Shown here in pieces: positions 1-9,317 of a DNA stretch of 64,000 nucleotides. The position numbers and the translations under genes are program-made. Every line of letters begins with the position of its first letter. Positions within the stretch are counted from its first letter, which is position 1. The stretch is from Peteryoungia aggregata LMG 23059 (GTDB lineage Bacteria; Pseudomonadota; Alphaproteobacteria; Rhizobiales; Rhizobiaceae), in the NCBI RefSeq assembly GCF_030814435.1, contig NZ_JAUSUW010000018.1, positions 1-64,000 of the forward strand, read 5' to 3'. The notes beneath the pieces were generated by a model. The model saw nothing but the letters and a program-made list of their open reading frames with translations, was not told the DNA's origin and made no database searches.

Positions 1-51
1 AAGAGCCGTCTGTTCGGGAGCAGGTTTCTTCAACATGTCCCAGTGAATCAT

Positions 52-77
52 AAACCCCTGGATGTGACCAGGGGTTT
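52..77. terminator. hairpin, probable bidirectional terminator
   Basis: A perfect 10-bp inverted repeat, AAACCCCTGG and CCAGGGGTTT, encloses the 6-base loop ATGTGA. The stem ends in AAA/TTT on both strands, so it could stop transcription from either side, including from the chemoreceptor gene that ends at 138. The T run is short, so strength is uncertain. Bases 1-51 hold nothing I can identify. Confidence 0.55.
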
Positions 78-91
78 GTCAGCAGTCTGAG

Positions 92-108
92 GGCGGGCAA
101 TGCCCGCC
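92..108. repeat. short GC-rich inverted repeat downstream of chemoreceptor gene
   Basis: GGCGGGC and GCCCGCC form a 7-bp stem around the 3-base loop AAT, 30 bases beyond the stop of the minus-strand chemoreceptor gene. There is no T run after it, so it may stabilise the 3' end of the transcript or assist the hairpin at 52-77 rather than terminate by itself. Confidence 0.4.
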
Positions 109-137
109 ATTTCCATCAAGGTGATCTGCCGTGAGGC

Positions 138-2516
138 TCAGAACTCTTCCCATTCCTGACCGCTTGGCGCGGGCTTCGCACCCATGGCAGAGGCAATCTT
201 GCCGGCCAGTGCCCGGGCGGGAGACGCAACCGGACGGGCGGCTTCGCTCGCGGGTGACGGACGAGCCGGGGAAGCGGGGCGGGCGGTCGCTGGTGCGGGG
301 GCGCTATAGGGCCGTGTGGCCTGAGCCGGCGTTGCCGTGGGGCGCGAAGCTGAACCGAGATTGAACTGGGCAAGGCGGGCGGACAGGGCCTGCACCTCCG
401 ATACCAGCGTGTGCGAGGCCGCATTGGTTTCCTCGACCATGGCGGCGTTCTTCTGCGTTCCCTGATCCATGATATTCACGGCCGAGTTGATCTCGGCGAG
501 CCCGGTCGACTGCTCACGGGCGGCTTCGACGATCGCGTGCACGTTGGTGTTGATCTGCTGGACCTCGGCAACGATCGCCGTCAGGGCTTCGCCTGTCTGG
601 TCGACGAGCGAGACACCATGCTTGACCTGATCGCCGGATGCAGTGATCAGCGTCTTGATCTCCTTGGCGGCGTTGGCCGAGCGCTGGGCGAGTTCCCGCA
701 CTTCCTGGGCGACGACGGCGAAACCCTTGCCGGCTTCACCGGCGCGGGCGGCCTCCACGCCGGCATTGAGGGCGAGCAGGTTGGTCTGGAAGGCAATTTC
801 GTCGATGACGCCGATAATGTTGGAGATCGACTGCGAGGACTGCTCGATCGCGCTCATGGCATCGATCGCGGAGCGCACGACTTCGCCGGAGCGCTCGGCG
901 CTTTCCTTGGTGCGGCTGACCTGCTGGCCGGCCTCTTCGGCCCGTTGGGTGGATTCGCGGACCGAACGGGTGATCTGCGACAGGGCCGCCGAGGTTTCCT
1001 CGACCGACGCAGCCTGCTGTTCGGTGCGGCGGGCCAGATCGTCGGCGGCGGAACGGATCTCGTTGGAGCCGCTCTCAATTGTGGTCGCGTTGTCGCGGAA
1101 GGAAATCATCGCAGCGCGCAGCTTCTCGATCGACTCGTTGAAGTTGCCGCGGATCTCGTCGAGAGCAGGCGAGAAGGGCTTTTCGAGCCGGACTGTCATG
1201 TCGCCGTCGGACAGGCGGGCAAGTCCGGCGCGCAGTTCGTCGACGACGAAACGGATCTCCTCCTCACGCGCCTTATGACCCTTGGAGCGTTCGACGCGTT
1301 CGATTTCTTCCTGCTCGTAGCGGGCTTCGGCTGCCTTTTCGAGATCCACCTTCTTGCGATTGCTTTCCAGGAGAACGGCCAGCGAACGGGAGAGATCCCC
1401 CAATTCGTCGGTGCGGTCCTTGTCTGTCAGATGGACGTCGAGCCTGCCTGCTGCAATATCGGTCGTCTGGCCGATCACACGGTTGATGCGACCAATGAAG
1501 CGGCGGGCGAGAAGCCAGCCGACAATGATGAGGATCACCGTGGCGCCGGCGATGATGAGCGCCGAGGTCCAGACGGTATGGGTCAGTGCGCCGAGAACGG
1601 TGGCACTCGGCACGGCAACGACGACGTTCCAGACGGCCCCGGGGAAGGGCTCGATCTGAACGGCGATTGCCATGCGTTCGATGCCGTCCTTGTCGATCAT
1701 TGTGCCGACGGCGCCCGGCGTCTTCAGGAGGCCTTCCCAGGCGGAGGCATCCAGGCCACTGTCTTTCAGCGCCTTGCCCATGACAGCCTTGTCGGGATGG
1801 CTGACAAAGGCGTTTGCGGACGAGAGCAGCGCGACATAGCCGTCTCCGAGCGGCCGCTTTGCCGCAAGATCGGCGGCCGTCTTGTCGAGGTCGATATCGG
1901 CGCCGACATAGCCCAGCGCCTTTCCACCATCGAGCACGGGGATCGAAATGGTCGTCATCAGGACGTCCTTGCCGTCCACCGGATAGACATAGGGTTCAAG
2001 GAGAACCGATTTGCCTGTGGTCACGGGCAGGATGTAATAGTCGCCGGCACCGGGCTTGTCGTAGTCGACCAGTACGTCGCTCTTGATCGCACCACCGGCA
2101 CGGTAGATGTAGGGCATGAAGCGACCGGTCTGGTCGTGAACGGGTTTGCCGGCAAAATCCGCGTCCTTGCCGTCAAAGGCATTGGGTTCCCAGCCGCTCG
2201 ACACGCCGATGGCACCAGGGAAACCTTCGAGCGTTCGGGTCATCACGGCCATCGCTGTGTCGCGATCGGTGAGGCCCTGGGTGCGGAGGGCGGAAATCGA
2301 AGCTTCCATGCCGGCGACCATCTGATGGGCGATGCTGAGCGTCTGGTTGACTTCAGCAGCGGCATCCGAGGCTGCCGTCTGCATCTTGTCGATGCCGGCG
2401 CCGCGGATCGTGCCGTAACTCAGGCCGACCAGGGTCGCAGCGACACCGATCGTGGTCACGACGCCCAGACCGACGGTCGAGAAAATGTTTCGGCTGGTAG
2501 CGGATTTGAATAACAT
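138..2516 (-). CDS. methyl-accepting chemotaxis protein with dCache-type sensor
   Basis: A 792-residue membrane chemoreceptor. A first membrane segment near residues 10-32 is followed by a periplasmic domain of about 270 residues with dCache-like motifs ([28 protein letters not shown]), a second membrane segment ([19 protein letters not shown]), a HAMP domain, and the cytoplasmic signalling hairpin with the conserved tip [20 protein letters not shown]. The C-terminus is EWEEF, which matches the xWxxF pentapeptide that tethers CheR/CheB in some receptors. The start at 2516 is chosen because GAGGGAAC lies just upstream; an in-frame extension to 2582 has no such site. The ligand cannot be told from the sequence. 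It shares its tip and tail with the receptor at 25,231-27,504. Confidence 0.93.
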   Translation of the reverse strand: MLFKSATSRNIFSTVGLGVVTTIGVAATLVGLSYGTIRGAGIDKMQTAASDAAAEVNQTLSIAHQMVAGMEASISALRTQGLTDRDTAMAVMTRTLEGFPGAIGVSSGWEPNAFDGKDADFAGKPVHDQTGRFMPYIYRAGGAIKSDVLVDYDKPGAGDYYILPVTTGKSVLLEPYVYPVDGKDVLMTTISIPVLDGGKALGYVGADIDLDKTAADLAAKRPLGDGYVALLSSANAFVSHPDKAVMGKALKDSGLDASAWEGLLKTPGAVGTMIDKDGIERMAIAVQIEPFPGAVWNVVVAVPSATVLGALTHTVWTSALIIAGATVILIIVGWLLARRFIGRINRVIGQTTDIAAGRLDVHLTDKDRTDELGDLSRSLAVLLESNRKKVDLEKAAEARYEQEEIERVERSKGHKAREEEIRFVVDELRAGLARLSDGDMTVRLEKPFSPALDEIRGNFNESIEKLRAAMISFRDNATTIESGSNEIRSAADDLARRTEQQAASVEETSAALSQITRSVRESTQRAEEAGQQVSRTKESAERSGEVVRSAIDAMSAIEQSSQSISNIIGVIDEIAFQTNLLALNAGVEAARAGEAGKGFAVVAQEVRELAQRSANAAKEIKTLITASGDQVKHGVSLVDQTGEALTAIVAEVQQINTNVHAIVEAAREQSTGLAEINSAVNIMDQGTQKNAAMVEETNAASHTLVSEVQALSARLAQFNLGSASRPTATPAQATRPYSAPAPATARPASPARPSPASEAARPVASPARALAGKIASAMGAKPAPSGQEWEEF

Positions 2517-2724
2517 GGGCCGTTCCCTCATTAGCCTTTGAATGCAAGGCAGCGGACAACGTCCGCTGCGCCGGTCTTGCACCGGCCTTTGAAGCAGACT
2601 CTAGCTCTCCATGGTTAAGTAGATATTTATATTCGACTGAACGGTTTTGTTCGCGGCCGCTTGATTGATCGCCGGATTGCGCTGACTGTGACCGCAAATC
2701 TGCCAGAGTCGGATGGGGGAGACG

Positions 2725-4209
2725 ATGTTCAAGGACTATGCAGCGTATGATGCGCTGGGGCTCGCGGATCTGATCCGGCGAAAGGAAGTCTCGCCCGCAG
2801 AGGTCCTGGAGGCGGCCATAGCGCGCATCGAGGCGATCAACCCGCAGCTCAATGCGGTGGTGCGGCCCTTGTTCGATCGGGCACGCAAGAGAGTGGCCTC
2901 AGGTATTGCAGACGGACCGCTTTCGGGCGTGCCGTTCCTGGTCAAGGATCTGCTGGCACAGATCAACGGTGTTCCCACGGGAAATGGCAACCATCTCTGG
3001 GCAACGCGGCCCGCCGTTGGCAACAGTGAACTGGTGACACGCTGGGAGCGGGCAGGGCTGGTGATTGCCGGGCGGACCAATACACCGGAGTTCGGCCTGA
3101 CACCCTATACAGAACCCGCAGCAAACGGGCCGACCCGCAATCCGTGGGATCTCACGCGCACTCCGGGCGGTTCGTCCGGCGGCTCGGCGGCGGCTGTCGC
3201 TTCGGGAATGGTGCCAATCGCTTCCGGCGGTGACGGGGGTGGTTCCATCCGCATTCCGGCCTCTGCCTGCGGGGTCTTCGGGATGAAGCCGACGCGGGGG
3301 CGAACTCCGGCCGGTCCCTTCATCGGCGAGGCCTGGTCTGGTTTTGCCGTCGAGCATGTGCTGACGCGCTCGGTCCGGGACAGCGCTGCCGTGCTTGATG
3401 CGACCCACGGGCCGGACCGCGGCTCGCCGCATCCTTTGCAGACACATGCCGGTACCTTTCTCGATGCCGTCCAGCGGGCGCCGGGACGGCTGAGAATTGC
3501 AGTCTCGCGCGAACCCATGCTCGGCAAGGCCGTGGCGCCGGAGGTGATCGCGGCTTTCGACGAGACGGTGAAGCTGCTTGCCGATCTCGGACACGAGGTC
3601 CTGGAGGCGGCGCCGCCCGTCGAGCGGGAGGCCTTCTCCATGGCCTTCCTCACGGCTCTTGCCGGAGAACTGCGGGCCGATATCGAGTTCACCGCGAAGA
3701 CCTTCGGCATCAAAATCCGACCGGGCGACTACGATGCCTCGTCCTTCGGCATGGGATTGCTGGGTGAGGGGTTCACGGCCTCCGACCTGATCACAGCGCA
3801 TCGCTATCTCACGCTTTCGGCCCGCTCCATCCTCGGCTTCTTCGATGGTGTCGACGTCCTCATGACGCCGGTCCTCTCCTCGCTTCCGGTCAAGATCGGC
3901 GCCCTGCAGCCGAGTGCCATCGAGAAGAAACTGCTGACGGTGCTCGGCTATGTCGGTGGCGGGCGGCTACTGAAGAAGCTCGGGATCGCCGAGCAGCTGG
4001 CGGCGCAGACCTTCGAGTTCATTCCCTGGACGCCTGTCTTCAACGTCACGGGCCAACCGGCGATGTCGGTGCCTACAGGCTGGTCGCCCGAGGGACTTCC
4101 GATCGGCATGCAGTTCGTCGGCCGCTTCGCCGACGAGGACACGCTGTTTGCGCTGGCCGGCCAGCTTGAGATGGCCCGGCCCTGGAAGGACCGGCGTCCG
4201 CCGCTCTGA
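2725..4209 (+). CDS. amidase signature family hydrolase
   Basis: A 494-residue cytoplasmic enzyme of the amidase signature family, which hydrolyses amide bonds through a Ser-cisSer-Lys triad. The triad is visible: Lys74 in FLVKDLL, the cis-Ser in GGSSGGSAAA near residue 150, and the nucleophile Ser174 in GGDGGGSIR. Length is normal for the family. The ATG at 2725 is preferred over 2713 because GGGGGAGACG sits directly before it. Lack of GatB or GatC neighbours and the divergent surroundings argue against it being GatA; the substrate is unknown. Its stop abuts the stop of the convergent alcohol dehydrogenase at 4210. Confidence 0.9.
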   Translation: MFKDYAAYDALGLADLIRRKEVSPAEVLEAAIARIEAINPQLNAVVRPLFDRARKRVASGIADGPLSGVPFLVKDLLAQINGVPTGNGNHLWATRPAVGNSELVTRWERAGLVIAGRTNTPEFGLTPYTEPAANGPTRNPWDLTRTPGGSSGGSAAAVASGMVPIASGGDGGGSIRIPASACGVFGMKPTRGRTPAGPFIGEAWSGFAVEHVLTRSVRDSAAVLDATHGPDRGSPHPLQTHAGTFLDAVQRAPGRLRIAVSREPMLGKAVAPEVIAAFDETVKLLADLGHEVLEAAPPVEREAFSMAFLTALAGELRADIEFTAKTFGIKIRPGDYDASSFGMGLLGEGFTASDLITAHRYLTLSARSILGFFDGVDVLMTPVLSSLPVKIGALQPSAIEKKLLTVLGYVGGGRLLKKLGIAEQLAAQTFEFIPWTPVFNVTGQPAMSVPTGWSPEGLPIGMQFVGRFADEDTLFALAGQLEMARPWKDRRPPL

Positions 4210-5235
4210 TCAGAGCCCGGGGACGACGAGCACCTTGACCTCGCCCGGCTGTGGCGGGTTGCTGACGACCGAGGGGGCCTCATCGAGTGAGACCTTGCGT
4301 GAGATCAGTTTTGCCACCTCGATTTTTCCCGAAGCGATCAGGTCTGCGGCGCGCCGATGGGTGAAGGGGTTGAGGAACGAGGTGACCAGCTTTACCTCCC
4401 GAAAAAGCAGGTCGAAGGGTTCGATCGTGATCTTCTCGCCCTGGGGCATGACGCCGAGGATGACGGCAGTGCCGCCCGACCGCACCAGCTTTGTCGCCTG
4501 AATGACGGTTTCACCGACGCCGGCGCATTCCAGCACGACATCGACGCCGCCGGGAACCAGACCATTGTCGCCGGCGATCTGTGCCAGTACGTCGCCCGCC
4601 CCCGGGTCGACGCTGGCCGTCGCGCCCAGTTCCTCGGCCAGCCGGCGGCGGGTCGCCTGCCGTGTGACGAGGATCACCGTTGTCGCGCCCGCCAGCCTGG
4701 CGAGTTGGACCGTCAGAAGGCCGATAACGCCTCCTCCGAGGACGACAACGGACGCGCCGGTCTTGATTTCGGCGAGGTCAATGCCGTGAAGGCAGCAGGC
4801 GAGCGGCTCGCAGAAGGCGCCGTGCATGGGATCAAGGTCACCGGGAAGAAGGAAGGCCTGCTTGTGGGGGACCACGACATAATCGGCGAAGCCGCCGTCG
4901 CGGTGAATGCCGATGGCCCTGAGATTGCGGCAGAGATTGACGCGACCGTTGACGCAATGACTGCAGCGCCCGCAGGCGATATTGGGGTCGCCGGTAATGC
5001 GATCACCGATGGCAAAGCCGGAGACGGCTGCCCCAATTCCCTCGACAATGCCGCTGAATTCATGGCCGAGCGTCACGGGCGGCGTACAGGGAAACTCGCC
5101 GTGGAAGAGGTGACGATCCGTGCCGCAGACACCGCAAGCCTCGACCCGGACCAGCAGGTCTTCCGGCCCTGGCTTCGGTTTCTCCACTTCACGGTTGAAC
5201 AGCTGGCCGGTTGCTTCCAGTCGCATCGCCTTCAT
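4210..5235 (-). CDS. zinc-dependent alcohol dehydrogenase (MDR superfamily)
   Basis: A 341-residue medium-chain dehydrogenase that oxidises a secondary alcohol or polyol with NAD(P). Catalytic zinc ligands are seen as Cys37 (CGVCGTD) and His58-Glu59 (GHEFSG); structural zinc Cys residues are 88, 91, 94 and 102. The nucleotide-binding motif is VVLGGGVIGLL. The pattern resembles sorbitol or threonine dehydrogenase-like members, but the substrate cannot be assigned. The start at 5235 follows GGGAGGATTGGCGAC; the longer frame to 5259 lacks a ribosome site. The gene is convergent with the amidase with no spacer between the two stops. Confidence 0.9.
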   Translation of the reverse strand: MKAMRLEATGQLFNREVEKPKPGPEDLLVRVEACGVCGTDRHLFHGEFPCTPPVTLGHEFSGIVEGIGAAVSGFAIGDRITGDPNIACGRCSHCVNGRVNLCRNLRAIGIHRDGGFADYVVVPHKQAFLLPGDLDPMHGAFCEPLACCLHGIDLAEIKTGASVVVLGGGVIGLLTVQLARLAGATTVILVTRQATRRRLAEELGATASVDPGAGDVLAQIAGDNGLVPGGVDVVLECAGVGETVIQATKLVRSGGTAVILGVMPQGEKITIEPFDLLFREVKLVTSFLNPFTHRRAADLIASGKIEVAKLISRKVSLDEAPSVVSNPPQPGEVKVLVVPGL

Positions 5236-5414
5236 GTCGCCAATCCTCCCAAAGCGCATCTGCCAAGGAGATTTGCATGCGGGACCGGGCGTGCCAAGCC
5301 GCCTGAGCGTGTCATGTCACCTGTCGCGTCCGAGAAAGTTGCATGCCTCGGGTCGACGGAGGCGCCTTCGGTGGCTAGATAGTTCAAGCCGCGACAATCG
5401 AGAGATATTCCTTC

Positions 5415-6083
5415 ATGATCACCGTGCATTACCTGGACAATTCCCGCGCCCACCGGATTCTCTGGCTGCTGGAGGAGCTGGGGCTCGACTATCAGGTCAC
5501 GGTCTATCGTCGGACGAAGGACTATCGCGCGCCAGAGAGCCTGAAGCTTATCCATCCGCTCGGAAAATCTCCGGTCATCGAAGACAAGGGACGAATGATC
5601 GCGGAAAGCGGTGCGATCATGGAATATCTGATCGAAACCTATGGCGGCGAGGGCTTGCGGCCGGCGGCCGGTACCGAGGAGCGGCTGCGTTATCGCTACT
5701 GGATGCATTATGCCGAGGGGTCTGCCATGCCGCTTCTGGTCATGAAGCTGATTTTTGCCCGTATTCCAGGCCAGGTGCCCTTCTTCATCCGACCTGTTGC
5801 AAGGATGATCAGCCAGGGTGTCTCGCGCAAGCTGCTCGATCCCCAGCTCGCCGATCACCTTGATCTGTGGGTCGCCGAGGTTGCGAAGGATGGCTGGTTC
5901 GCCGGCAAGGATTTCTCGGCGGCGGATATCGCCATGAGCTTTCCTGTCGAAGCCGGGATGACCCGTATCGCACAAGGGAGGGACACCACCGCGCTGCGTG
6001 GCTGGATGGAGCGTGTCCGGGCGCGACCGGCCTATCAGCGGGCACTCGCGCGGGGCGGGGAATATGGTTACGCCAAGAGCTGA
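5415..6083 (+). CDS. glutathione S-transferase family protein
   Basis: A 222-residue protein with the two-domain GST layout: an N-terminal thioredoxin-like half (MITVHYLDNSRAHRILWLL, cis-Pro in GKSPVI, and the glutathione gamma-glutamyl contact ESGAIMEYL) and an all-helical C-terminal half with FSAADIAMSFP, the conserved N-capping region. Family members conjugate or reduce electrophiles with glutathione. The residue after HYLDNS suggests a Ser-type rather than a Cys-type active site, but this is an inference. It stands alone; no ribosome site stands out before the ATG. Confidence 0.9.
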   Translation: MITVHYLDNSRAHRILWLLEELGLDYQVTVYRRTKDYRAPESLKLIHPLGKSPVIEDKGRMIAESGAIMEYLIETYGGEGLRPAAGTEERLRYRYWMHYAEGSAMPLLVMKLIFARIPGQVPFFIRPVARMISQGVSRKLLDPQLADHLDLWVAEVAKDGWFAGKDFSAADIAMSFPVEAGMTRIAQGRDTTALRGWMERVRARPAYQRALARGGEYGYAKS

Positions 6084-6203
6084 AGCCGCGAACCGATCCC
6101 CAAGCCGGTCCTGGAGGCCCAGGACCGCATTTCCGTCTTTGGTGCTGGGGAACAGTTCGGCTATCTTCTCATTGTGAGGACTAGAGCGCAGAGGGGAAGC
6201 ATC

Positions 6204-7130
6204 ATGGAGTGGCGAGGCCGTCGGCAATCGGACAATATCGAGGACCGGCGTGGGCAATCCGCCGGTGGCGGTTCAGGCCGCAGCCCCTTCGGTCGCTCGG
6301 GAATCCAGATCCCGATGGGCGGGCGGCGCGGCGGGGGCCTCAGCTTCGGAACCATTATCTTCATTGTCATCATCTATTTCGTCCTGAAAGCCATGGGCAT
6401 CGACATGCTGCAGGTGCTGGGCGAGGGCAATGTTGGAGGAACCGGCTCAGGATACGAACAGTCGATCGGCCAGCGTCCCGCAGGACAGGCCAGCGATGAC
6501 GCGACCGCCTTTGTCCGCACCGTTCTGGCCGAGACGGAGACAACCTGGAACGCGATCTTTTCGGCTTCCGGCGAACGATATCGGGAGCCTGTGCTGGTGC
6601 TCTTTGCCGGCTCCACAACGTCACCCTGCGGGCAGGCGTCTTCGGCGACCGGTCCGTTCTATTGCCCTGCCGACAGCAAGGTCTATCTCGACACCGAGTT
6701 CTTCGACCAGCTGGAGCGACAGTTTGATGCTGCCGGCGATTTCGCCCAGGCCTATGTAATCGCCCATGAAGTCGGGCATCACGTGCAGAACCTGACGGGT
6801 GTGCTCCCGGAGTTCAACCGGCAACGCCGCTCGATGGGGCAGCGCGAGGCGAACCAGATGTCGGTGCGGGTCGAACTGCAGGCGGATTGTTATGCCGGAA
6901 TCTGGGCCAAGTCGGCGGACAAGGCGGGCATCCTTTCCGACGGCGATCTCGAAGAAGCGCTGAATGCCGCTCAGCAGATCGGTGACGACACGCTGCAGAA
7001 GCGCAGCCAGGGCTATGTCGTGCCCGACGCCTTCAACCACGGGACATCCGCACAGCGGATGAAGTGGTTCAAGCGCGGCTATGACAGCGGCAAAGTCGGC
7101 GCCTGCGATACTTTCTCAGGCGCGATCTGA
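6204..7130 (+). CDS. YpfJ-type neutral zinc metallopeptidase
   Basis: A 308-residue protein of the YpfJ/zinc metallopeptidase family. Residues 1-45 are Arg/Gly-rich and polar, a single membrane segment follows (TIIFIVIIYFVLKAMG, about 50-65), and the rest is the peptidase domain with the zinc motif HEVGHH (His188, Glu189, His192) and a probable third ligand in VELQADCYAG. Two cysteines (PCGQ, FYCP) flank the domain as in relatives. The start at 6204 is preceded by GAGGGGA. Function beyond membrane-bound proteolysis is unknown. It ends 13 bases from the convergent DUF2938 gene. Confidence 0.9.
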   Translation: MEWRGRRQSDNIEDRRGQSAGGGSGRSPFGRSGIQIPMGGRRGGGLSFGTIIFIVIIYFVLKAMGIDMLQVLGEGNVGGTGSGYEQSIGQRPAGQASDDATAFVRTVLAETETTWNAIFSASGERYREPVLVLFAGSTTSPCGQASSATGPFYCPADSKVYLDTEFFDQLERQFDAAGDFAQAYVIAHEVGHHVQNLTGVLPEFNRQRRSMGQREANQMSVRVELQADCYAGIWAKSADKAGILSDGDLEEALNAAQQIGDDTLQKRSQGYVVPDAFNHGTSAQRMKWFKRGYDSGKVGACDTFSGAI

Positions 7131-7143
7131 CAGGTCACTTCGG

Positions 7144-7623
7144 CTATCCGACGACGAGTGCCGTCAGCCACAGGCCGAGCCCGAACACGGTATGGGCCGC
7201 AAGGTTGAGGGCCCGAACCTTGTTCGGGTTCGGCGTCTTTGACGCGGCCCAGCCGATGCCGAGGCCCGGTTGCAGCAGGAACCAGCCGGCTGCGACCGTC
7301 ACGATGCCCCAGATCCATGCCGGGAAAAGGGTGGGTGCTGCAAACCAGGCGGGACCGACCATCAGGGCGAGCATGATGCCGTAGGCGATGCCGACGGCGT
7401 AGTGAGAGATCCAGCCGAGTGCCAGTTCATGCCCGTAGGGTTCGGCATCGGCGATGCTGTGGTGAAAGATCTGACCTTTCTTCAGGTGATAGAACCACCG
7501 GCCGACGGGCGCCCAATTGGCCTTGGGCTGCTTGAAGACTGCTGTCAGGACGACGGCCCAGAGGTCCATCACAAGCGTTGCGCCGGCGCCAATCAGCGCG
7601 CCCTTCCAGATCAATTCCAGCAT
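7144..7623 (-). CDS. DUF2938 membrane protein
   Basis: A 159-residue protein with four predicted membrane helices (GALIGAGATLVMDLW, ISHYAVGIAYGIMLALM, FPAWIWGIVTVAAGWFLL, LAAHTVFGLGLWLTALV). The arrangement GRWFYHLKKGQIFH and PNPNKVRALNLAAH matches my recollection of the DUF2938 family, whose function is not known. The start at 7623 is chosen for the AGGAGAAGG just upstream; an extension to 7662 lacks one. The gene sits alone between convergent and divergent neighbours. Confidence 0.75.
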   Translation of the reverse strand: MLELIWKGALIGAGATLVMDLWAVVLTAVFKQPKANWAPVGRWFYHLKKGQIFHHSIADAEPYGHELALGWISHYAVGIAYGIMLALMVGPAWFAAPTLFPAWIWGIVTVAAGWFLLQPGLGIGWAASKTPNPNKVRALNLAAHTVFGLGLWLTALVVG

Positions 7624-7869
7624 GCTTTGGCCTTCTCCTGCTGCCGTTTGGAGAATGACCATAGACTGGGAGCAAGGAGTTCGGAAAGGCCGGTTCGAGG
7701 GCGAGGTGTCGGCTCGTCGCCTTGTTTTTCATCAATTTCAGTGATGTCATGACCAATAATTCTGCAGTTTGCTGATTTGATATTGCCGGATCGTGGCTGG
7801 CGACTTATCCATCTGCGACATGCCGCTCGCCAGTTCCTGGAAGCGGCTTTTTTCGTTGAGATTGAAGCC

Positions 7870-9282
7870 ATGCATACAGATGTCGCCCCGCTTGAAACAT
7901 ACAGCCCCGCACCTGTCGGCGCCGGCAGCTGGATGTCGCATATCCGCGCAACGCTCTCGCTTGGCATTCCGCTGATTGGAGCGCAGCTGGCGCAGCTCGG
8001 CATCCACACCACCGACGTGGTGATCGTCGGTCAGCTCGGAGCCGTGCCGCTTGCAGCGATGGTGCTCGCGGGCCAGTTCTTCTTTACGATCTTCATTTTT
8101 GGATCGGGCTTCTCCATGGCGGTCATGCCAATGGTGGCGCAGGCCTATGGACGCGGGGATGTGGTGTCGGTGCGGCGGTCGATCCGCATGGGCATGTGGG
8201 TGTCCATTCTTTATGTGCTTCTGACCATGCCGCTATTCTTCCACGCCGAGGCGATCCTTTTGTCGCTTGGACAGAAGCCGGAAGTGGCGAAACTTGCGGC
8301 CGATTATGTCTTCATCGTCCAGCTTGGCCTCTTGCCGGCCCTGCTGTTTGCCGTGTTGCGTGCGCTTGTCAGCGCAACGGGACGGGCGCGGATCGTGCTT
8401 TGGGTCACGATCGGCATTTTGATCCTGAATGCCATCCTCGCCTATACGCTGGTATTCGGTCATTTCGGAATGCCGGCACTCGGGATGACGGGGGCTGCGA
8501 TCGTGGCCGTCATCGTGCAGTGGGTGAGCGTGATTGCGATGGTCGTCTATATCCAGACCCGTGACGAGACGCGCCGCTACGAGCTCTTTGTCCGCTTCTG
8601 GCGTCCTGACTGGCAGGCGTTCCGGGAAGTCCTGACACTCGGCCTGCCGATCAGTGTGACGGTGCTGGCAGAGGTGAGCCTGTTCAGTGCTGCCTCGCTG
8701 CTGATGGGCAGGATCGGCACCATCGAGCTTGCCGCCCATGGTATCGCGCTCCAGCTCGCCTCGATCGCCTTTATGCTGCCGCTTGGCCTGTCACAGGCTG
8801 CGACCGTTCGAGTGGGGCTTGCGCATGGGCGCCGGAACTATCCGGAACTGGTGCGGGCAGCAATCACCGTTTTCGCCATCGCCGGCCTTCTCTCCTTTGC
8901 CGGTGGTGTGTTCTTCCTCCTGGTCCCCGGGCCGCTCGCGTCGATGTTCCTCAATGAAAGCACGCCGGATGCCGCAGCGGTCTTGGCCTTCGCAGGCCCG
9001 CTTGTCATCGTCGCCGGGCTTTTCCAGCTGGTTGACGGGTTGCAGGCGATTGCCGCCGGGCTTCTGCGCGGGCTGAAGGATGCACGGGTGCCGATGATCC
9101 TGGCGCTCGTCTCCTACTGGCCGATCGGGTTCTTTCTTGCCTGGCTCATGGCCTTCCCGCTCGGGGTGGGGGGCATCGGCATCTGGTACGGCTTCTGCCT
9201 GGGGCTTGCGAGCGCCGCCGTCATGCTCTGCCTGCGCTTCTATCTGAAGGTCAGGCGGGAAATGAAAACGGCCCGGGGATGA
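7870..9282 (+). CDS. MATE family multidrug/metabolite efflux protein
   Basis: A 470-residue integral membrane protein with about 12 hydrophobic helices and the two-lobe layout of MATE (NorM-like) cation/drug antiporters. The N-terminal lobe has LGIPLIGAQLAQLG and the second lobe begins with LTLGLPISVTVLAEV, the repeated start typical of the family. Such proteins export cationic compounds using Na+ or H+ gradients. The start at 7870 gives the normal length; a frame extension to 7777 would add an unlikely polar leader. The stop codon lies inside the 5' half of a strong terminator hairpin. Confidence 0.9.
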   Translation: MHTDVAPLETYSPAPVGAGSWMSHIRATLSLGIPLIGAQLAQLGIHTTDVVIVGQLGAVPLAAMVLAGQFFFTIFIFGSGFSMAVMPMVAQAYGRGDVVSVRRSIRMGMWVSILYVLLTMPLFFHAEAILLSLGQKPEVAKLAADYVFIVQLGLLPALLFAVLRALVSATGRARIVLWVTIGILILNAILAYTLVFGHFGMPALGMTGAAIVAVIVQWVSVIAMVVYIQTRDETRRYELFVRFWRPDWQAFREVLTLGLPISVTVLAEVSLFSAASLLMGRIGTIELAAHGIALQLASIAFMLPLGLSQAATVRVGLAHGRRNYPELVRAAITVFAIAGLLSFAGGVFFLLVPGPLASMFLNESTPDAAAVLAFAGPLVIVAGLFQLVDGLQAIAAGLLRGLKDARVPMILALVSYWPIGFFLAWLMAFPLGVGGIGIWYGFCLGLASAAVMLCLRFYLKVRREMKTARG

Positions 9283-9300
9283 ACCCGGGCCGCCAATTTT
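9269..9300. terminator. bidirectional terminator between MATE gene and carA
   Basis: A 9-bp perfect stem, CGGCCCGGG and CCCGGGCCG, with loop GATGAA. On the plus strand it is followed by CCAATTTTC; on the minus strand by TTTTCATT. It therefore serves both convergent genes, and it overlaps the last codons of the MATE gene. Confidence 0.8.
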
Positions 9301-9317
9301 CATCAGTCTGACTGCTC

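Noticed and set aside
411-2513. 700-codon plus-strand frame opposite the first chemoreceptor gene
   Set aside because: It is antisense to a gene with clear domains; long mirror frames are expected in GC-rich DNA, and its product has no recognisable motifs.
2725-4209. Assignment of the amidase as GatA
   Set aside because: No gatB or gatC is adjacent, and a signature-family match alone does not distinguish it from other amidases.
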